This document shows positions 12,025 to 14,641 of a DNA stretch of 14,641 nucleotides, one piece after another. Location of the stretch: NCBI GenBank assembly GCA_038057515.1, contig JBBUDB010000044.1:1-14641 (forward strand), read 5' to 3'. Within the stretch, counting starts at the first letter, position 1. Every line of letters begins with the position of its first letter. A program made the translations under genes and the position numbers. This DNA is from DATJQA01 sp038057515 (lineage in GTDB: Bacteria; Patescibacteriota; Minisyncoccia; UBA6257; 2-01-FULL-56-20). Under the pieces are notes generated by a model. It was not told where the DNA came from. It saw only the letters and a list, made by a program, of their open reading frames with translations, and did not search any database.

Positions 12025-12453
12025 TTATGAATGATTCCAGATCGCCGGTCCATGGAGAGATGAGAGAATGCTTTCGAACTTCTGCCGCGCCTCTTCCGGA
12101 TGAAAATTCATCATTTCCGGAATGTCGGCGAGCGGCACCCAGGCCGGATGATATTGATTATGTTCGGTCATGTGGCGCAGTTCTTCCCCGCCCAAGGTCG
12201 GCGTGCCGGTGAAGCCGCTCACCAGAAAATGATACGACCGCCTCTCGTCGGCATAGGCCTCAAAAAGAAATCTGTCGATGTCGATCTGAATACAGAATTC
12301 TTCTTCAAGCTCGCGAATAGCCGCCGCCTCGGGCGACTCGCCGGGCTCGACGGTGCCGCCGGGGAAAGTATAATACTCCTCCCCCGCCTTCACGCGGCGC
12401 ATAAGAAGCACTTCGCCGTCTTTGATGATGACCGCGGCGGCGCGTTTGATCAT
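12025..12453 (-). CDS. Nudix hydrolase
   Basis: A 142-residue Nudix-fold protein that should hydrolyse a nucleoside diphosphate linked to another group; the substrate is not evident. The Nudix box starts at Gly33: G-TVEPG-E, seven residues, then REL-E-EE-F-C-I at 47-55. The usual glycine near the end of the box (REUXEEXGU) is Cys54 here; the catalytic glutamates are intact. Near the C-terminus, NQYHPAWVPLADIPEMMNFHPEE fits the substrate-side region common in ADP-ribose or (d)NTP-cleaning members. The start overlaps the YggU stop by four bases (ATGA), and bcp follows after three bases. A house-cleaning role for oxidised nucleotides would suit the neighbours but is inference. Confidence 0.92.
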   Translation of the reverse strand: MIKRAAAVIIKDGEVLLMRRVKAGEEYYTFPGGTVEPGESPEAAAIRELEEEFCIQIDIDRFLFEAYADERRSYHFLVSGFTGTPTLGGEELRHMTEHNQYHPAWVPLADIPEMMNFHPEEARQKFESILSSLHGPAIWNHS

Positions 12454-12671
12454 TTGATTATTTCCACTATCTTTTTTCGGCTGGTCTTGCCCGCCACGAT
12501 GAAGACCCGGCTCGAAGCGATGCCGAGATGTTCGGCAAGAGCCCGCTCCACGGCGGCGTTTGCCCGGCCCTCCTTCGCGGGCGCGGAGACAGAGACAACG
12601 AAACTGCCATCAGGAGATGGCGCTACGGCGGCACGCTTGGCGCCTGGTTTTACGGTCACGGTAATTCTCAT
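12450..12671 (-). CDS. YggU/DUF167 family protein
   Basis: A 73-residue protein with the full DUF167 pattern: ITVTVKPGAKRAAV at the N-terminus, FVVSVSAPAKEGRANAAVERALAEHLG in two stretches, and VFIVAGKTSRKKIVEI at the end. The family forms a small alpha/beta fold found in most bacteria and in eukaryotes; its biochemical role is not established. It overlaps the preceding gene by four bases and the following Nudix gene by four bases, so translation of all three is probably coupled. The length is slightly below the usual 80-100 residues, with the core intact. Confidence 0.93.
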   Translation of the reverse strand: MRITVTVKPGAKRAAVAPSPDGSFVVSVSAPAKEGRANAAVERALAEHLGIASSRVFIVAGKTSRKKIVEIIK

Positions 12672-13333
12672 TGCAAGGGCGGCTGGTCCTTAAGGCAGGC
12701 CTCGAGTTCCGTTGTCATCGTCCAGCCGCACTGGCCGTTCGTTTGCCTCTCGCACGTGGCCGCCTGATAACAGGCGTAGTCGGCGCGGAATTCGCAGGTC
12801 GAAACAGTATCTTTATCCGAACAAATTTGGCCGCTACAGCCGGTTTTTCGGCAGGCGCTTTTGTCTGCTTCCGTAAAGCGCACTGGGAGGCGCACTATCT
12901 CGTTTTTTTCGCGCATGTCGGAAGGATTATCGTTCCGCAGGATGAGCGTTCCCTCGGCTGTCGCCGGCGGCGCAAATTGCAAGGTCACCTTGAACGGCAC
13001 GAACTCCGTCGTCATCCAATCGCTTTGCGCCTCTGCCGGCACGATCGCGAGCCGCCGACCGGCGCCATCAAGAAGTTCGACTGGGAAAGACGCTTCAAAA
13101 TACCACGTGCGCGCTTCGCCGGTTATGACGAGCGGACTAGAAATTAGATCGTTCGCCTTAATAGATACGTTCCGGAGATTCGGCGCGAGATACGCGCCGC
13201 CTTGAGGCGGAGTGGACGTCGGCGCGACATCATTGGGGACGCCGAACATCGCGCTCTTCCTAATGCCGCCGAAAACGATGATAAGGAGGACGAGAGAAAC
13301 ACCAAGAATTACTACGGGAAAGCGTTTTTGCAT
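12668..13333 (-). CDS. Membrane-anchored Gmad2 and eight-cysteine-cluster protein
   Basis: A 221-residue protein. One N-terminal helix (FPVVILGVSLVLLIIVFGGI) anchors it, with the rest outside. A Pro/Gly linker (STPPQGGAY) leads into a Gmad2 immunoglobulin-like domain (about 53-140: NVSIKANDLISSPLVITGEA, WYFEASFPVELLD, GTLILRNDNPSD). The C-terminus has exactly eight cysteines within about 55 residues (SACRKTGC, GQIC, STCEF, YACYQAATC, GQCGWT, EACL), matching the eight-cysteine-cluster domain seen in Patescibacteria proteins. A binding or structural envelope role is likely; no catalytic site is seen. It heads the YggU-Nudix-bcp operon with a four-base overlap. A GGGGAAG site precedes the ATG. 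The linker lies over a GC mini-palindrome like that in the 3D gene. Confidence 0.88.
   Translation of the reverse strand: MQKRFPVVILGVSLVLLIIVFGGIRKSAMFGVPNDVAPTSTPPQGGAYLAPNLRNVSIKANDLISSPLVITGEARTWYFEASFPVELLDGAGRRLAIVPAEAQSDWMTTEFVPFKVTLQFAPPATAEGTLILRNDNPSDMREKNEIVRLPVRFTEADKSACRKTGCSGQICSDKDTVSTCEFRADYACYQAATCERQTNGQCGWTMTTELEACLKDQPPLQ
13197..13210. repeat. GC mini-palindrome in the Gmad2 gene linker
   Basis: CCGCC-TTGA-GGCGG (13197-13210), read on the coding strand as CCGCCTCAAGGCGG, encodes PPQGG. The 3D gene has CCCGCCCAAGGCGGG encoding PAQGG at the same relative place, just after the signal or anchor segment. Confidence 0.6.
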
Positions 13334-13380
13334 ATTTATCTTCCCCTATTTATAAGATAGATGACGATACGGCGCTATCT

Positions 13381-13635
13381 TTATTGCTCGGCGCCGATAT
13401 ATCGAAAACGCGGACCTTGGTAGCCGTCGCGGTCGACGGCCTCACTCCACATCGAGACCGGACGAGCCCAGAGGCCCTGGGCCCCGTCGAGGTGTTGATA
13501 GATAACAAGTTCTTCAAATTGCTCGCTTCCACGCGCCACGCCTAAAACTCGATACCGACCGCCTTTAAAATGTTCGTAAATGCCCGGCTGAACGGCCTTC
13601 GCGGCTTCGGACCACGGCGGCAAATCTTCTTTCAT
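13381..13635 (-). CDS. DUF1653 family protein
   Basis: From the ATG at 13635 the protein has 84 residues. It matches DUF1653: PGIYEHFKGGRYRVLGVARGSEQFEELVIYQHL, read in pieces, followed by GLWARPVSMWSEAV and PRFRYIG. Most members are 70-90 residues; the function is not established. A longer frame to 13794 crosses the promoter and the divergent gene's start, so it is not used. An ATG at 13644 lies inside the -10 box. TGGTATAAT ends seven bases before the chosen ATG, so the mRNA is probably leaderless. The stop is 48 bases before the start of the Gmad2 operon, which could also be reached by readthrough. Confidence 0.9.
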   Translation of the reverse strand: MKEDLPPWSEAAKAVQPGIYEHFKGGRYRVLGVARGSEQFEELVIYQHLDGAQGLWARPVSMWSEAVDRDGYQGPRFRYIGAEQ

Positions 13636-13642
13636 GCACCCC

Positions 13643-13651
13643 ATTATACCA
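13643..13651 (-). promoter_or_regulatory. Extended -10 box of the DUF1653 gene
   Basis: Minus-strand TGGTATAAT (TATAAT at 13643-13648) ends seven bases before the ATG at 13635. No -35 is recognisable. Transcription start should coincide with the start codon or lie one base before it. Confidence 0.6.
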
Positions 13652-13659
13652 CGGCATCG

Positions 13660-13738
13660 TTGCGCGGCCGATGATAAGAGGACTACAATATGAGTAGTTC
13701 GGGCCAGGACATTGCCCCGTGCGCCAACCAAAAGGAGG
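13660..13738 (+). promoter_or_regulatory. Promoter and ribosome site of the MltB-like gene
   Basis: TTGCGC (13660-13665), an 18-base spacer and TACAAT (13684-13689) make a plausible promoter, starting near 13696. The leader contains a GGGC/GCCC hairpin (13701-13717) and AAAGGAGG (13731-13738), seven bases before the ATG at 13746. The ribosome site favours that ATG over the GTG at 13719. Confidence 0.65.
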
Positions 13739-13745
13739 TTCGCCC

Positions 13746-14633
13746 ATGTTGACAGCACTCGTGGCGGTTCTGGCCCTCGCTGGCGCAGAGCCACACTACT
13801 ATACGTTCGAAAGTCGGCGGGATCCGTTCGCTCCCGTTTTCGTTGGGAGAGCCATCCCTGCCGAGCGCGAAGGGTATCTGCGCCGCCGGATGAGCTCTTT
13901 CGGGTTTACCAAAGAGGAAATCGCCGCCTTCTTCGCCGATCCTCGACTAAGGATTTACCCTCGGCGCGCGACTAAGAACGGCACGAAAAAGGCCGACTGG
14001 GACGCGCTCCGGAACCAAATGGTCGCGCCCGCATCGGTCGTCGCTGGCGTGGCCTACTACCGGCGGCACGAAGAAACGCTCCGCCGCGCCCGCGAACGCT
14101 ACGGCGTTCTCGAAACATCGGCGGTCGCGATTGCGCGGATCGAGAGTGCCTTCGGGTCGTATCTCTACAACCCGAAAAACCCGCACACGGTGGTCGTGGA
14201 CATTTTCTACACGAAAACTGCCCGCTTGAGCGCCAAGCCCGTGAGCGACAAAAATCCCACGCCGCGATGGCAAGCGGCCGCGAACTCGCTCGTCGAACTT
14301 CTCGTCTACTGCGGGAAGAATAGCCTCGACTGCTTCAAGATCAAGGGCTCCTGGGCCGGCGCCATCGGCATCACCCAGATCATGCCGTTCAATCTCGACG
14401 AGTACGGCGAGGATGGCGACGGCGACGGGCGTGTTGATCTCGTGGGGAGCGGCGCCGACGCGCTCCTCTCCACCATGAAGTTCCTCGCCGAAAACGGCTA
14501 CGCCTCGACTCGCGAAGGGCGCCTGCGCGGATTCGTGAACTACTACGGCGAGAATGGGCGCTATCCCGAGATCTCCATCGAATATGAAGTTCTTCTTGAA
14601 CGAGCTATCAACGCGCCCCGTGGGTCAGAATGA
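13746..14633 (+). CDS. Exported MltB-like lytic murein transglycosylase
   Basis: A 295-residue protein with a short signal peptide (MLTALVAVLALAGAEP) and no lipobox cysteine, so probably released outside the membrane. The fold is the lysozyme-like SLT/MltB type (GH103): AVAIARIESAFGSYLYNP carries the likely catalytic Glu133. Further on, GSWAGAIGITQIMPFN matches the family's GSWAGAMGQPQFMPS block, and DEYGEDGDGDGRVDL is the Asp/Gly-rich motif, EF-hand-like in MltB. ADALLSTMKFLAENGY and GFVNYYGENGRY complete the domain. The enzyme would cleave glycan strands of peptidoglycan, forming 1,6-anhydro ends. Its promoter diverges from DUF1653. It ends eight bases before the window edge. Substrate use is inferred from the family. 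Confidence 0.92.
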   Translation: MLTALVAVLALAGAEPHYYTFESRRDPFAPVFVGRAIPAEREGYLRRRMSSFGFTKEEIAAFFADPRLRIYPRRATKNGTKKADWDALRNQMVAPASVVAGVAYYRRHEETLRRARERYGVLETSAVAIARIESAFGSYLYNPKNPHTVVVDIFYTKTARLSAKPVSDKNPTPRWQAAANSLVELLVYCGKNSLDCFKIKGSWAGAIGITQIMPFNLDEYGEDGDGDGRVDLVGSGADALLSTMKFLAENGYASTREGRLRGFVNYYGENGRYPEISIEYEVLLERAINAPRGSE

Positions 14634-14641
14634 TCCCCGGG

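Noticed and set aside
13636..13794. Extension of the DUF1653 protein upstream
   Set aside because: It runs through the -10 box and the leader of the divergent gene; the family starts near the chosen ATG.

Overview
The window looks like a piece of a GC-rich, compact bacterial chromosome, most likely from the Patescibacteria (Candidate Phyla Radiation), probably Parcubacteria-like. The reasons are the small genes, the ATGA-overlapping operons, a Gmad2 plus eight-cysteine-cluster protein, a Kef protein with an atypical RCK motif, and unusual intergenic repeats (palindromes with a CCCGTTAGA core and CTAG-rich tracts). The lineage is an inference from gene content; there is no rRNA or tRNA gene to fix it.

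Layout. 1-317 is the 3' end of an IS481-like insertion sequence (C-terminal integrase core plus probable terminal inverted repeat). Next, on the minus strand, come uppP (undecaprenyl-diphosphate phosphatase), a roughly 600-base repeat-rich gap, and uvrB. uvrB carries an in-frame palindromic insertion of about 25 codons. 3822-4104 holds a CTAG array and a terminator. 4105-6595 (minus) is a three-gene membrane operon: a Kef-type cation/proton antiporter, a small two-helix membrane protein and a bPH2-domain membrane protein. 6596-6777 is a second CTAG-rich tract that runs into the 3' end of nfo (endonuclease IV, minus).

7730-9780 holds an unrecognised exported/membrane protein (minus), a divergently transcribed secreted 3D-domain protein (plus) and a small hypothetical gene (minus). 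Consensus promoters, structured 5' leaders and clear terminators surround them. 9850-10470 is a Mn-type superoxide dismutase (minus), followed by an unrecognised gene (minus) and a small plus-strand hypothetical gene with a perfect Shine-Dalgarno (SD) sequence. 11545-13333 (minus) is a tightly packed operon: a Gmad2/eight-cysteine anchored protein, a YggU/DUF167 protein, a Nudix hydrolase and a Bcp-type peroxiredoxin. A DUF1653 gene (minus) and a divergent MltB-like lytic transglycosylase gene (plus) end the window.

Functionally the genes cover DNA repair (uvrB, nfo), oxidative-stress defence (sod, bcp, perhaps Nudix), envelope work (uppP, 3D-domain protein, MltB-like enzyme) and ion homeostasis (Kef operon). 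Two kinds of gene start are visible. One has an extended -10 box ending 5-8 bases before an ATG with no SD, as if leaderless (uppP, nfo, the 10926 gene, DUF1653). The other has a leader with a GC hairpin just upstream of a strong SD (8584, 9780, 11163, 13746). The most interesting material is the family of palindromic elements, one of which sits inside the uvrB reading frame.
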